A stretch of DNA of 64,000 nucleotides from Scilla litardierei (Eukaryota > Streptophyta > Magnoliopsida > Asparagales > Asparagaceae), in NCBI GenBank assembly GCA_030789695.1, contig CM061142.1, positions 47,991,987 to 48,055,986 of the forward strand. The letters are read 5' to 3'. How positions within the stretch are numbered: position 1 is the stretch's first letter; each line of letters opens with the position of its first letter. The position numbers and the translations under genes are program-made. This document shows, in pieces, positions 23,629 to 33,852 of the stretch. The notes under the pieces were generated by a model that saw only the letters and a list, made by a program, of their open reading frames with translations, was not told the origin of the DNA and searched no databases.

Positions 23629-26578
23629 GGTTTTAGTGGTGGCCCATGCAGGTCTTGCAAAAGTTCGGAACAATAAAAGTACCGCATTCATTTAATATCC
23701 ACGTACAAGTCTGAATTAGTTTCCCAGTTTTAGTTAGTGGGAAGACTTAGGTAGAGTCCCATGTTTGATAGTCGGACGCCTTGGTTAAGATTTAGTCGTT
23801 CTCGTCCTAGAATACCTTAGCATCCCCATTTGATTCTGACCGTGTTAGAATTTCTAGAGCCACTCTCTTTTAGTCGTTCGCTCGGGCTCATCGACTTCGG
23901 GTCCAGCAGAACGTAACCTTGTTTCTCTTAGGAACTTTCCCCTTAGATCCTGATTGTAGTTTAGCTCATTAGGAAGTCTTAGAGCTAAATTATCCTGATC
24001 GTTGAACGACCCGATGAATAGAATCCCTGATTGCTAGCATCATTCAGATCATTACCCTTCTGTGTCATTGACCGTAGGATTCCACCGTGGCTTTTCATGG
24101 TTCATCTCCTAGTCATATTTATGTTTGGATCTTTCGATTCTTTTCCTTACCCTTGGACCCCGTGATTCGTTCGTCGTTAGTCGCCAATCGTTGAATCTTT
24201 TCCTTTCAGCCTCCGGATCTTTCTAAAGAATTTTCAATATTATATTTTTCGAAATTCCTTCCCCAGTTTCAGTAAAAAAAGGGAGCATGGACTTAGACTT
24301 CCGACCTTTCGGTTAACTCGAATGCATTCTTTGAATTTCAAAATTTCTCATCAAAAATCTTTAATTACCGTCTTACAATCACATTCTTGCCCTCGACTCA
24401 CGGGATCGCTTCATGACACTTATCGATAATTCTTCAAATCCATCCATTGCGAATCCTCCTTTCCTTGGAAGTATTTTCAAAATTCATTATTAAATTCTTC
24501 GCTCGGTTTAAATTCTTTGAAAACTTTTTTTTGCTTTTCAGTTGGATTATAGAACTTCTTTAGTTATAGATTTTCAAGTTATTATCTAGTAATTATTCCT
24601 AACCGGTATATATTTTAGTTTTAAAACCTTGTCATCTTTTTGATAATTCAATATGTATATATATATTTTTCTAGACTACAAAATTTATTTCTAAATCACT
24701 TACCTTACATACTTTTAAAATATTTTTCCTAAACTAAAGGGAACTTCAAATTTTTATAAATATCAATTTTATGTTCATCGTGATCACTTTTCAAAAGAGA
24801 AAACCTTGTATAACTTATTTATTTATTTGTTTTTCTTTTGCAAAACAATTGCTACCTCATTCTACTTTTATTTCTTATCTAACTCTTTTCCAAATGATAA
24901 TGATCTGCTCACTTTTCCTTACATATTTTTATAATTATAAAAGTATATGATATCATATTTTACACATAATTCTCTTTCCACTTATCTAATTAGTTTGAGA
25001 AATATTTTCGTCACACTCAACCAACTACCTCCTTATCTCGCCTTATTTGAACTCGTTCCTTCCGATTCATTTCGTTACACTCCTGGCTTCTGTTTTCTTT
25101 AGCTTGTGTAGACATTAGTCCTTGTAGTTATCTACGTCGTCTCTGGTTTAGGAGTAGGTCCTTTGGTAGGTGATGTCGTCGTGGTGGTTGAGCATAGGTA
25201 GAGTGCATAGACCTGTATGAATGTGTGTTCTTTAGGATCCCGATGATTGCCTTTTGTGTCTTGAATGTGTACTCAGTGTTAACCATGGTATGCTGGAAGT
25301 TGTCTGAATGACGGTATTCATACTTATATGAATGGCGTCATCGCAGGCAGATCCTTAGACTTAGTTTTAGTTTTAATGAATGGTTTATCTTGGTTGTATG
25401 TGACTGTATCAAAACTTTGTTTTCTTTAAACCAAATCTTTAAAGTTTTAAAACTAACTCACAAGATCACAAATCACTTATCCTCCCTCGTCCATTACCGC
25501 AACACCACACGTTTTTTTTCCAAAAGTTTTAAATTATTTCTTTGGTCTTAAGTCTCTCTCTCCCTCCTCTTCTTTCTCCCTTAAAGAAAATTTCCGTGTT
25601 TATGGTTGTTATATTAATTGGGGCTAGCTATTATCGTTATAGGATTTTGTTTGCAGGTAGGCTTGGAGTGAGATGAGTTTTATTATGGCAATGATTAATT
25701 GACTTTGGGAACACAAGGATGATGGATTAGAATATCTTTTGGATGAAAAGAATGGACTGTCCAAAGACTTACTTATAAAACCGAAGTGTGGCGAACTCAA
25801 TGGGAAATTCTGGTCGGATGAAATTATATGCGATGAGATGATAACTTATCAGATTTGAGGCTTAGACGAATGGTAGATAGGGATGGCTACAGAGTATGGT
25901 AGGAGTTAGAGTGATCATAAGATCGAGTAGAGTTTTTATTAGCATCGAGACTTGATAGTTGAATTGACGTGAGAAGACATTGGGAGTAACACGACGCGTC
26001 GAGATAAATGGATGTTTTGGTAGTCAGACTTAATATTGGTTGGGATTAGTTATAGTGGGTAGGATGAGATGTGATTCTGATAGTTAAATTACTTGGCTGA
26101 TAAATTTACGGGAAGATACGATAAGGAATGCATTAAGGACACGGCGATTGTTGATTTGTGAAGATATTATAAGATAGACAAAGTTATTGTCTTCGATTGG
26201 TGATTGACTAGAACGTTATTTTTGGCGATTGATTAATATTGGGATGAGATTGAGAAAATTTAAAGAGATTATGGAGCGATGATGTTTAGTAGAGTGGTAG
26301 GGTAAGAGAAGGTGATTGTTATTCTCTTACGAGGACTTGGAGTTGGAAATTTAGCAGTAGTGATGGATCTATGGTTGAGTTTTAGGATGTGAGACTAGTT
26401 GTGGCATTATCCAGTGAAAAGAAGGGTTATGAAGGATTAATTAAAGACCATAGGTTGAAGTTATAAGATTAGCGATCTATATGGGTAGTTATGAGAGTTT
26501 TGGGTAAAGGTTATGTAGATGTTATTATTGTTAGTATGAGTGATTCCGAGGACGGAATCATTTCTAAGGTGGGTAGAA
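23629..26578 (+). mobile_element. LARD C internal region, non-coding
   Basis: 2.95 kb between the LTRs. Begins GGTTTTAGTGGTGGCCCATG; a TGGTGGCCC run seven bases in is a candidate primer site, but I could not match a tRNA. No gag, PR, RT, RH or INT motif in any frame. Ends with the remnant polyprotein C-terminus and the purine-rich AAGGTGGGTAGAA tract. Homologous on the opposite strand to 1-1509 and 5051-8560. Confidence 0.85.
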
Positions 26579-26583
26579 TGTAA
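26539..26583 (+). pseudogene. Chromovirus (Tekay/Del-like) polyprotein C-terminal remnant
   Basis: Reads SDSEDGIISKVGRM and a stop that falls inside the LTR start (ATG TAA across 26578-26583). The minus-strand copy at LTR B gives SDFEDGIISKVGRM. Tekay/Del elements typically end in a FEDEI...GRM-like peptide with the stop overlapping the 3' LTR. This is the only surviving coding trace and points to the parent lineage. Short, so moderate confidence. Confidence 0.55.
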
Positions 26584-28498
26584 CGGCCGCTTTCCGACCG
26601 TTTGTAATTTTCTGCGCGCACGTGTTTTATCGTGCATGTATTTTATTTGATTATTTCTGGATTCCGATTTTAGCGATGCGATGTGCCGTTGCGATCGTTT
26701 TGGGGCGTTGGATTTTATTGTAATTATCGGGAACCTCGTTTCACGGCTCGTTTTCTCGCGAAACGACTTTGAATGATAGGGGCGTTTTAGTCATCTGACT
26801 CGAAACGCAGTTTCCAATTTTACGTAAATTTTTGATAGGTGTTACGCACGATCGAGCTCTGTAGATCTGTACGTCTCGTCTCCACGATCGCCCCGGTATT
26901 TTCGGATTATTTTTCTGACGCCCGGATTGCGAATTATCACCCTGATTAACCTCGACCGTCGATCTCCCCAATCAGTTCAAATTTCGAAAATTGTTAGCCA
27001 AATCTGGCTAAATCCTTCTTTTAGATCGTTTTAAGATCTTCCCTAATCTGTTTCGCTAATCTTCCCTAGACTTACCCCAACCCGTACACCCTCTATCCCT
27101 TGCCCCTCACTCATTCAACCATTATCCTAGGTCTATATAGCTAACCTATACCCTAATAATAATAATAAATCCCTAACCCTAACTAAACCTAACCCCAAAT
27201 TTGCACAGCCCGCCGCCGGCCCCCTCAAAGCAAAAATCGCGTTCTCCTTCTCCCCTCCCTCGCGTCCACGGCAACCGCCGCCGCGCCCGCGATCCGTCGC
27301 CGGCCCCCGCCTCCGCGGTCGCTCCCCGCGCCGCCGTCGCCCTACCTCTCGATCCTCCCTCGCAACCACGGCGAGACCGTTACCCGCATTCCACCCATCC
27401 GCCGCCGCCACCTTCCGCGTTCCCGATCCGTCGCCGCAGAGCGCCGCCTTCCCCTCTCAGCGCAGCCCGCCGCCTCCGCACGATGCCGCTCCGGCGCCTT
27501 CGAGCCCCCGATCGCCGTTGCAGATCCCCCGAATCCGCGGCCTCCCTCCTCAATTCCGATCGCCTCGCTCCGGCTAATACGGCCGTCGACTGCCCCCTGT
27601 CACACGGAGCAGCCCCGTGCGCGTGCATCTGCTGCTACAGCCGGCCTCCTCTACTGCAGATCCTGCGGCCAGTTCTCCCTTGCGTCGCCGGGTGCCACCG
27701 TAGACCGCTAACCCTTGTGAACCGTAGCAGCCGCCGCTGCAATAGCCGCCTGTGGCCCTGTTCGTGCGCAGCGGCCATTTGACCCCCCGCTCGGCCGTTC
27801 TTCTCTTTCAGCGGCCTCCCGCTACTTCGAAACGACCGACGGTAGCCCTCAGCTGTTGTACACCCTCGTGCGACCACCCCGACAGCCCCGTGAAGTTTCA
27901 CCGTGCACGACTACCTCCCTAACCGCTGTCCGGGTTCCCGACGCCACGGATAGCTTCCCGACGTCCTCTTGCTCGCTGTTTTGGGCCTTAGACATCGTCC
28001 CCCTTGTGCTCGCTGTTTCGCGCATTTTGACGCCGCCCACATTTCCTACGGGCCACTACCGAGCTCGCCTTCACTGTTCCTTGTTTTGGTGCTGTACGTC
28101 AGGTGCTCAGTCAGAGTTCGTGGACGAGGCAGATTCACTGGTGTACGAGGAGCCGAGGACGTCGACCCAGAGTACGTGCCCGACGAGGACCAGACCTAGA
28201 GGTCTTTTTAGTCGCCACTTTCAGAGGTTACTACTTTCAGCTTTCCTTTAGATAGTTTGTTGCCACGCTTAGGCTTCTTTTTAGACTTTGTACTTGTTGG
28301 ATGTTATATCTCAAATTTAATGAATGCGACTTCCTTTCCGTACTTTCTGTTGTTTCGAACTATATTAATGCAAGAACCTGAAAAATCTTTTAAAATGGTA
28401 TCTCTACAGACGCTTATTGGGTCCGAGCTTCTTAGCTCTGGCCTAAGCGGGCCTTGTCACGCTTCGCCTCCGTCCATTTTGGGAAGCGGGGCGTGACA
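26579..28498 (+). repeat. LARD C 3' LTR, internally deleted, 1.9 kb
   Basis: Near-identical to the 5' LTR at both ends but jumps from CGCCTTCACTGT (about 28078) directly to TCCTTGTTTTGGTGC, which in the 5' LTR are about 1.6 kb apart (about 21629 and 23210). The lost segment includes the 55-bp minisatellite. A 2-bp GT is shared at the junction. Confidence 0.9.
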
Positions 28499-28503
28499 AA
28501 AGA

Positions 28504-28732
28504 TAATTGCATTATTGTTAACTTAGATAAATTATTACCAAACAGCTTACTGTTATTTCGAAAAATATGTTTGTACATATACATAGGGATAAATTTTCCT
28601 CAAGGGCATACCTATCTCACTACATCTCCCACTTGCACTTAGGCCCATTTATCCTAGTATCTCACACAGTATTCACACATAAATCTTTCTAGACTTCATG
28701 TGGTAGAGCCTTCGTGAGTGGATCTGCTAAAC
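28504..28732 (-). mobile_element. Copia element 3' end: LTR start, polypurine tract and RNase H C-terminus
   Basis: On the minus strand, 28732-28689 reads ISLADPLTKALPHEV and stop, the characteristic last residues of Copia RNase H. After about 50 bp comes the purine-rich AAGTGCAAGTGGGAGA (28640-28625), then the LTR start TGTAGTGAGATAGG at 28624. The rest of pol is cut off by the Athila-1 LTR at 28733, and the LTR is interrupted at 28504 by LARD C. No other pol sequence of this element is in the window. Confidence 0.8.
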
Positions 28733-29037
28733 TGATCGGTCCATATTTTACACATTTTTTCTGCATGTTTGCACAACATTTTCATCGCCCATATCGCGTT
28801 TTTCACGATTATTCGACGATTTCACTTTGCTTTTCACTATTTATTGTTCTTGTCGGATTTCAGGAAATATGGAGCGATTTGGAGCATAAATGAGATTAAG
28901 GGACTTACACGCATATCGGAGCATTGCCCATGGCCCTATCGAATTGCTAGCAGCGTTAGAGGATGAGCGGAAGAAGAAGAAGTACGATAGAATCGATGAG
29001 GAAGCAAGGAGGAGAAGATATGACTCCAGAAACAGGC

Positions 29038-29522
29038 CACTCGGCCAAGTACGCAGTCCACTCGGCCGAGTGAAGGAACGTACTCGGCCGAGTACAATTG
29101 ATACGAAAGTGCCTAGAGTCACAACACACTCGACCGAGTGAATGATCCCACTTGGCCGAGTGGAGAACTCCACTCGCCCGAGTGAGTCAGAGCTTTCTGA
29201 AGGAAAACATGCCAGACTCTATGGAATTCTGGGGAGCACAGTAGAAGACTCACTCGGCCGAGTGAGGAAGCCCACTCGGCCGAGGGGAGAACTCCACTCG
29301 CCCGAGTGAGTCAGAGCCTTCTGATGGAAAACACGCCAGACTATCTGGAATTCTGGAGAGCACATCAGAAGACTCACTCGGCCGAGTGAGGAAGTCCACT
29401 CGACCGAGTGACAAACTCCACTCGGTCGAGTGACGCAGAGTGCCAAGAAGACCGGATCCCCGACTTCTCTGTTTTATTTGGGTCTGTCACTCGGTCGAGT
29501 GACATTTTCACTCGGCCGAGTG
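29038..29522 (+). promoter_or_regulatory. Cluster of phased 14-bp palindromes (CACTCGGCCGAGTG) in Athila-1 U3
   Basis: At least 13 copies of a degenerate 14-bp perfect palindrome. Spacing between neighbours in a group is 21 or 22 bp (7-8 bp spacer): for example CACTCGGCCGAGTG-AGGAAGCC-CACTCGGCCGAGGG and CACTCGGTCGAGTG-ACATTTT-CACTCGGCCGAGTG. Groups of two or three are separated by longer stretches. Part of the cluster is a direct duplication of about 110-120 bp (29170-29290 and 29290-29400). It ends about 80 bp before the TATA-like box, so it lies where enhancer elements would be expected. Confidence 0.9.
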
Positions 29523-29604
29523 GCCAGTCTGCCTGTGTCGAGAGCTAGGTTTCTGGGTTACGCCAGGGGCAACTCTGTCAGGATTTTTTTGGCCATTTTT
29601 GGCT

Positions 29605-29614
29605 TGTATTTAAG
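29605..29614 (+). promoter_or_regulatory. TATA-like box, Athila-1 LTR
   Basis: TGTATTTAAG, inside the inverted repeat GGCTTGTATTTAAGCC (29601-29616). The Athila-2 LTRs have GGGGTATTTAACCCC at the matching place (minus, near 34915 and 46618). Transcription would start about 30 bp on, placing the stem-loop array in the RNA leader. Confidence 0.55.
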
Positions 29615-29962
29615 CCTAGTTTTCATCCTAGTTTGGGGGGAGACCAGAAAATAGATTTTAGGATTTTTCTAATTGTAATTTCAGCTTGGGAGATTGAAGA
29701 ACTCAGATCTGGTTTGTTCTTTAATTGAAATTTTGCACTTTTATGAATTGCTTTCTCCCAACTATGAATTGCTATATGTTTTTATTCATTGATCTTGTTA
29801 TTACTTTGATGGATTGTGAGTAGATCCACTGTTCTAGGGCATGGGGATGAACCTTATGGATATAATTTTAGAATTGTGATGAACGAATTTATTTGTTGCT
29901 AGAATAGATAGAAGGTTAGGTTGTGATTGATTTATTACGGATGGCTAGGAATTTCTATCGAT

Positions 29963-30252
29963 TTGGAGTTTGCAAGAGATTGGATTCCGATGGATGGGAA
30001 GGCCTAGATATGATTTATGTTTATAATTGAGATTCACTAGACTTAGTTTGTAAGAGATTAGACCAAAGCTAGGGTTTTTATTAAAAATCTATACCCATAT
30101 TCGTTTGCAAGAGATTGGACGAATACGAACTATCACAACCAAGATTGTAACTCGAGTTTGCACGAGAGTGGGCTCGAGGAGCGATTGAACAATGACGTTG
30201 ATCCTAAAGCTAGTGGCTTTGGTTAGGGTTTGCATGAGAGTGGACCCTAACC
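29963..30252 (+). other. Five stem-loops with a common loop motif in the Athila-1 RNA leader
   Basis: Five copies of a 14-nt motif (TTGCAAGAGATTGG, TTGTAAGAGATTAG, TTGCAAGAGATTGG, TTGCACGAGAGTGG, TTGCATGAGAGTGG; loops at 29970-29983, 30048-30061, 30105-30118, 30158-30171, 30230-30243), each closed by a different complementary stem: TTGGAGT/ATTCCGA, an interrupted stem, TATTCGT/ACGAATA, CTCGAGT/GCTCGAG and GGTTAGGGT/ACCCTAACC. Loop constant, stems unrelated to each other but self-complementary: a pattern expected of structured RNA. Homologous stems in the Athila-2 LTRs carry paired changes. Confidence 0.85.
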
Positions 30253-30613
30253 TAGGTCGCTATAGACCGGCAATAGTGTGAGAGCATGAGCTTGGTTCTC
30301 TATTCAGTTTCGACTAGTTCACCCGAATTCAAGTCTTGCAACGTTGAGATTCGCTAATCATAGAGATAAATGACGATCCGTAGTGGGGATTCCCTAGCCC
30401 TAGATGCCTCTATTATATTGAATTTGAATTGTTGATTGAACGACTGTGGCAACAACACTTTACAAACCATCCTTCCACCAATAGCTTAGTGATACAGACA
30501 GAGTACTGTCATTAGTCCTCCTCGTGTTCGATACCCGCTTGCCACAACACCGTGCGCTTGCGGTAAGACTACGACTGCCTCCTGGGTGTGTATCCGGGGG
30601 CCGATCAAGTTTT

Positions 30614-30626
30614 TGGAGCCGTTGCC
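30614..30626 (+). other. Primer binding site, Athila-1
   Basis: TGGAGCCGTTGCC six bases after the LTR end; Athila elements use TGGCGCCGTTGCC (tRNA-Asp type). One mismatch in the first seven bases. Confidence 0.75.
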
Positions 30627-30715
30627 TGAGAGGCGAAGGTATTTTATTTTTTTAGTTTCACTCTTTTATTTCTCTATTGTGCTAACAATTCTATCTAGAC
30701 TCTCTTTTTCTGTGC

Positions 30716-32590
30716 ATGTACACGAGATCAAAGGCTTTCCAAGGAGACATATTATTTGACCCTGAGATCAAGCGTACGGCAAGGAGGCTTAGAGCTGAGA
30801 GGAGATCTACTACAGAGGAAAATCAAATGGCCGTGCTAGAAACACCAGATGAGCTAGCACAACGAATGACTAGGATTATCTCCATCCGTGATATGCTACG
30901 GCCCAAGACCACGTCCACCACCTCTTCTATAGCCATGCCGGAGTTGGCGGCCGACAAGAACTTTGAGTTGAAGACGGGACTCGTAGTGTTGATTCAACAA
31001 GACTCATTCCATGGGAATGCTCAAGAGAACCCACACTACCATTTGCAAATGTTATTGGCGAAGTGCATCGCCTTCCAGATGCATGGCGTGCCAGTGGATG
31101 CTATTCGACTGCGTCTTTTTCCATTCACTCTTTGTGATAAGGCTTTGTATTGGCTGAGGATGCAAGCCGAGGGAATCTTCACAACTTGGGATGAACTAGC
31201 GAGCGCATTTGTCAACAAGTTTTATCCGCCATCCAAGACTGTGAAGATACGAAGCGCCTTGATGTCTTTCAGTCAAGGCCATCAGGAGTCTTTATACGAG
31301 GCGTGGGAGAGCTTCAAGGATCTCCAACACCAATTTTCCCATCATAGCATTGAGCCATGGGAGCTAGTACATAACTTCTACAATGGATTGCAACCGAGCA
31401 CCAAGCAAATTATTGATGCCACCGCCAATGGAGCCATTTTGGCGAAGACACTGGATGACGCTACGGCCTTGCTTGAGGAGATGGCTTCGAATAATCAGCA
31501 GTGGGCCAACGAGAGGGGACATTCTTTGTCGTCCTTAAAGCCCGCTAGCATCTTTGAGGCAAAAGTGGTGGCGGACTCTCTACCAAATTTGATTCTCTTC
31601 ACAAAGCCGTAGAGAGACTTGAAAAGTTGATTAGCGAGCCATATGGAGCTTCCAACGCATCTGCACCTGGAGGAAGCTTGAGCGACTGGCAGGACCAAAG
31701 CTAGATTATGTTTTTTGGAGGGGAGAAAGGAGATGGAGCTATGGAGCAAGCTCAATATGTTGCCGGTAGTAGCGGTTATTGGGTGAACCCGGCTACTAGG
31801 GGTCACCCTGGATTTTCGTATGCCAACAATGATGGAGCCTTGACTCCACCACCGTAGCAACCCCCACCGCAACAAACACAAGCCTGGCCTCCGCAACAAC
31901 CACAGTATCAACAGAGGCCGTCCTACCAACAAAACTACCCACCGAGGAAACAAGCGGGGCCTGATAAACCCCTGGGATACAATCAAGGATGTAGGGCACC
32001 CAACCCCCCACAAGCACAGCCAAGTTTGGAGCACGAAGCAAGGGTTGAAGAATTTATGGCCGAACAAAAGAAAACTAATGCGAGATTGACGGCTCAACAA
32101 GATTCCCTCAACACCGTCGTGGCACAGTTGGCGGAGCAACTCACATTGCTCAACAAGACTAATCAACAATTGTCGGCTCAACCGGAACAAAACCCACGGA
32201 GCAACACCGGCCACATCAATGCGGTAGTGGTGGTGACTACAAGGGGCAGGAAGGACACTACTCCTGCCATGACTCAAGCAAGGGAACCGAGGGAGGAAAC
32301 TTCGGTTGAGAAGGGGCCAGTCAATGAAGAGGAGAGCCCGAAGGCAGCAAGTAATGGTGAAAAATCTGAAGTAGAGAAGCCACGAGAGAATCAAACTTAT
32401 ATGCCACCGGTACCATATCCACAACGGTTGGCGAAAGCAAGAATTGAGAAGAGTCTCGTTAAATTTCTGGAGTACTTGTGAAGAGCTTGAACATCCAGTT
32501 CTTAGATGCAATCGTTGAAATCCTATCCTATGCAAAATTCCTCAAGGATTTGATCGCGGGCAAGAAACAAACGGAAAGGGTGATGCTAGC
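30716..32590 (+). pseudogene. gag: Athila gag, frameshifted
   Basis: 30716-31612 (298 codons) starts MYTRSKAF and holds the full Retrotrans_gag domain: NFELKTGLVVLIQ, then HGNAQENPHYHLQMLLAKC, LRLFPFTLCDKALYWLR, FVNKFYPPSKT and ELVHNFYNGL. A 1-nt frameshift near 31562 moves the reading to LSTKFDSLHKAVERLEKLIS. Stops follow at 31702 and near 31855, then a Gln/Pro-rich linker and a coiled segment (32026-32481) ending VPYPQRLAKARIEKSLVKFL, the usual Athila gag-protease junction. It would have encoded the capsid protein. Decay is modest. Confidence 0.88.
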
Positions 32591-32639
32591 CGAGTAAGGA
32601 TCATAGTTCGCCAATGAGAGGAAGATGCCGACCAAGTTG

Positions 32640-33483
32640 AAAGATTCCGGTAGTTTTCGAATTCCTTGCACGCTTGGAGGAGTGCCCCCTACAAAAAGCC
32701 TTAGTAAATTTGGGAGCAAGCGTGAGTCGCATGCCCCTAGCGATGTTCATGAAACTGAATATGGGGACCAACCTCAAGGCCACAGACATGAAGATACAGC
32801 TCGCTGACGGGCGAATCACTAGGCCGGTGGGAATAGCGGAAAATGTCCCGCTGCAAGTACCAGGTAGATTTTGCTTGCCATGTGACTTCGTAGTGATGGA
32901 CATTAGAGAAGAGGGGGATACATCGCTGATACTTGGATGCCCCTTCCTAGCCACAGCTGGAGTGATTGTAGATGTGAGGGAAGGAACCTTGTCCCTCAAC
33001 GTTGGCGATGTGATGGTTGAGCTTCCTATTCCCAAGAAAATGAAGCGTATGCATTGGCCAGAGGAAGTGGACTACGTGGACCTCCTCGATGAAGTCATAG
33101 ACGACGCCATGACATTCGCCATTAGAGCTAATCACGATGACGACCTTGTAAAGGTCCAAATTATCGAAGATAGCGAAATGATGGGAGACCCACCAGATCC
33201 TCTAACAGACGAAGAGAAGGACGACACTGATGTCATTAGGATTAGAGAGCTATGCAAGCTCTCTACGGCGAAGCATGTGAAGAAAGCGCCTCTGGCAAAT
33301 AAATCTTCGCCACAGGTCAAGAAAAGGGACGTCAAGAGCTCAAGCTTGGGAGAGTCACCCCCACTACTACCCATGATGAGGGGCAGCCGAGGAACGCCGA
33401 CGAAAAATCAACAACTGAACCCAAGCGTCCTTCCTGGTAAGTTTGACACGCGCATCTCCCATGCGCCAAACATCGTGCATTAA
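32640..33483 (+). pseudogene. Athila protease fused to the post-integrase tail, RT-RH-INT missing
   Basis: 32674-33483 is open for 269 codons. Residues about 8-100 are the retropepsin-like domain: QKALVNLGASVSRMP (the catalytic Asp expected in a D-L/T-G-A motif is Asn here), FVVMDIREEGDTSLILGCPFL and a following strand. The rest is acidic and then matches the end of the Athila-2 polyprotein (IRIRELCKLS near residue 180; compare ARIRELCKLS at the 3' end of the 41025-41621 frame). About 2.5 kb of RT, RNase H and integrase are therefore missing. Probably inactive as a protease. Confidence 0.8.
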
Positions 33484-33852
33484 TGCAAATCTTACGGGGT
33501 CGAGCTCAATACCTTAAACGAGTGCTTGTCGGGAGGCAACCCGATGGTTCTATCCCAATTTTTAGTTGAATTTTCCTTTCATTTAGATCTTTATTAGTGT
33601 ATAGAGTCAAGGGTCTAAGAAAACCCTGACAACGGGCTCTGGTTTTCATTTCAGTAAAAGGAGGATAGGAGACCATATGAACAAAGTACGACCATGGTAA
33701 TGGGGAGAACTCCATAGATGCGCTCAAATGCAAAGAGGAGGAAGAAACTGACGGGAGAAAGAAATCAGAAAGTGTCGCAAAAACAGAGAGTTGGAGCTGA
33801 AAACAGCAGCCCACTCGGCCGAGTGACATTTTCACTCGGCCGAGTGAATACC
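33484..33852 (+). other. Athila-1 spacer between pol tail and env-like ORF, left part
   Basis: Non-coding. Includes GGGTCGAGCTCAATACC and TTGTCGGGAGGCAACCCGA (33498-33543), conserved in Athila-2 at about 40928-40975 (minus). Ends in two palindromes CACTCGGCCGAGTG 21 bp apart (33812 and 33833). Athila-2 inserted just after them, and the spacer continues at 47388. Confidence 0.8.
33848..33852. repeat. Target-site duplication ATACC, left (Athila-2)
   Basis: ATACC before the LTR at 33853, repeated at 47383-47387 after the LTR end GTGATCA. The insertion lies between two palindromes of Athila-1's spacer. Confidence 0.9.

Larger units (their letters stand above)
20099..28498 (+). mobile_element. 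Complete LARD-type non-autonomous LTR retrotransposon (copy C)
   Basis: 8.4-kb element: LTR 20099-23628, internal 23629-26578, LTR 26579-28498, flanked by AAAGA on both sides. It is the same family as the minus-strand array at 1-12172 but clearly diverged. No coding domain survives except the last residues of a chromovirus-like polyprotein, so it must have moved with enzymes from another element. It sits inside the 3' LTR of a Copia element. The two LTRs differ by a 1.6-kb internal deletion in the right one. Confidence 0.9.
28733..30607 (+). repeat. Athila-1 5' LTR
   Basis: 1875 bp, starts TGATCGGTCCATATTTTACA and ends GGCCGATCA, giving the short terminal inverted pair TGATC/GATCA shared with the Athila-2 LTRs. 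Contains, in order, the palindrome cluster (29038-29522), a TATA-like box (29605), five stem-loops (29963-30252) and a conserved 3' end near 30500-30560 (GTGCGCTTGCGGTAA). Clearly diverged from the Athila-2 LTRs. Confidence 0.9.

Noticed and set aside
31495..32535. 346-codon minus-strand ORF
   Set aside because: Shadow of the Athila gag frame on the plus strand, which has clear gag motifs.
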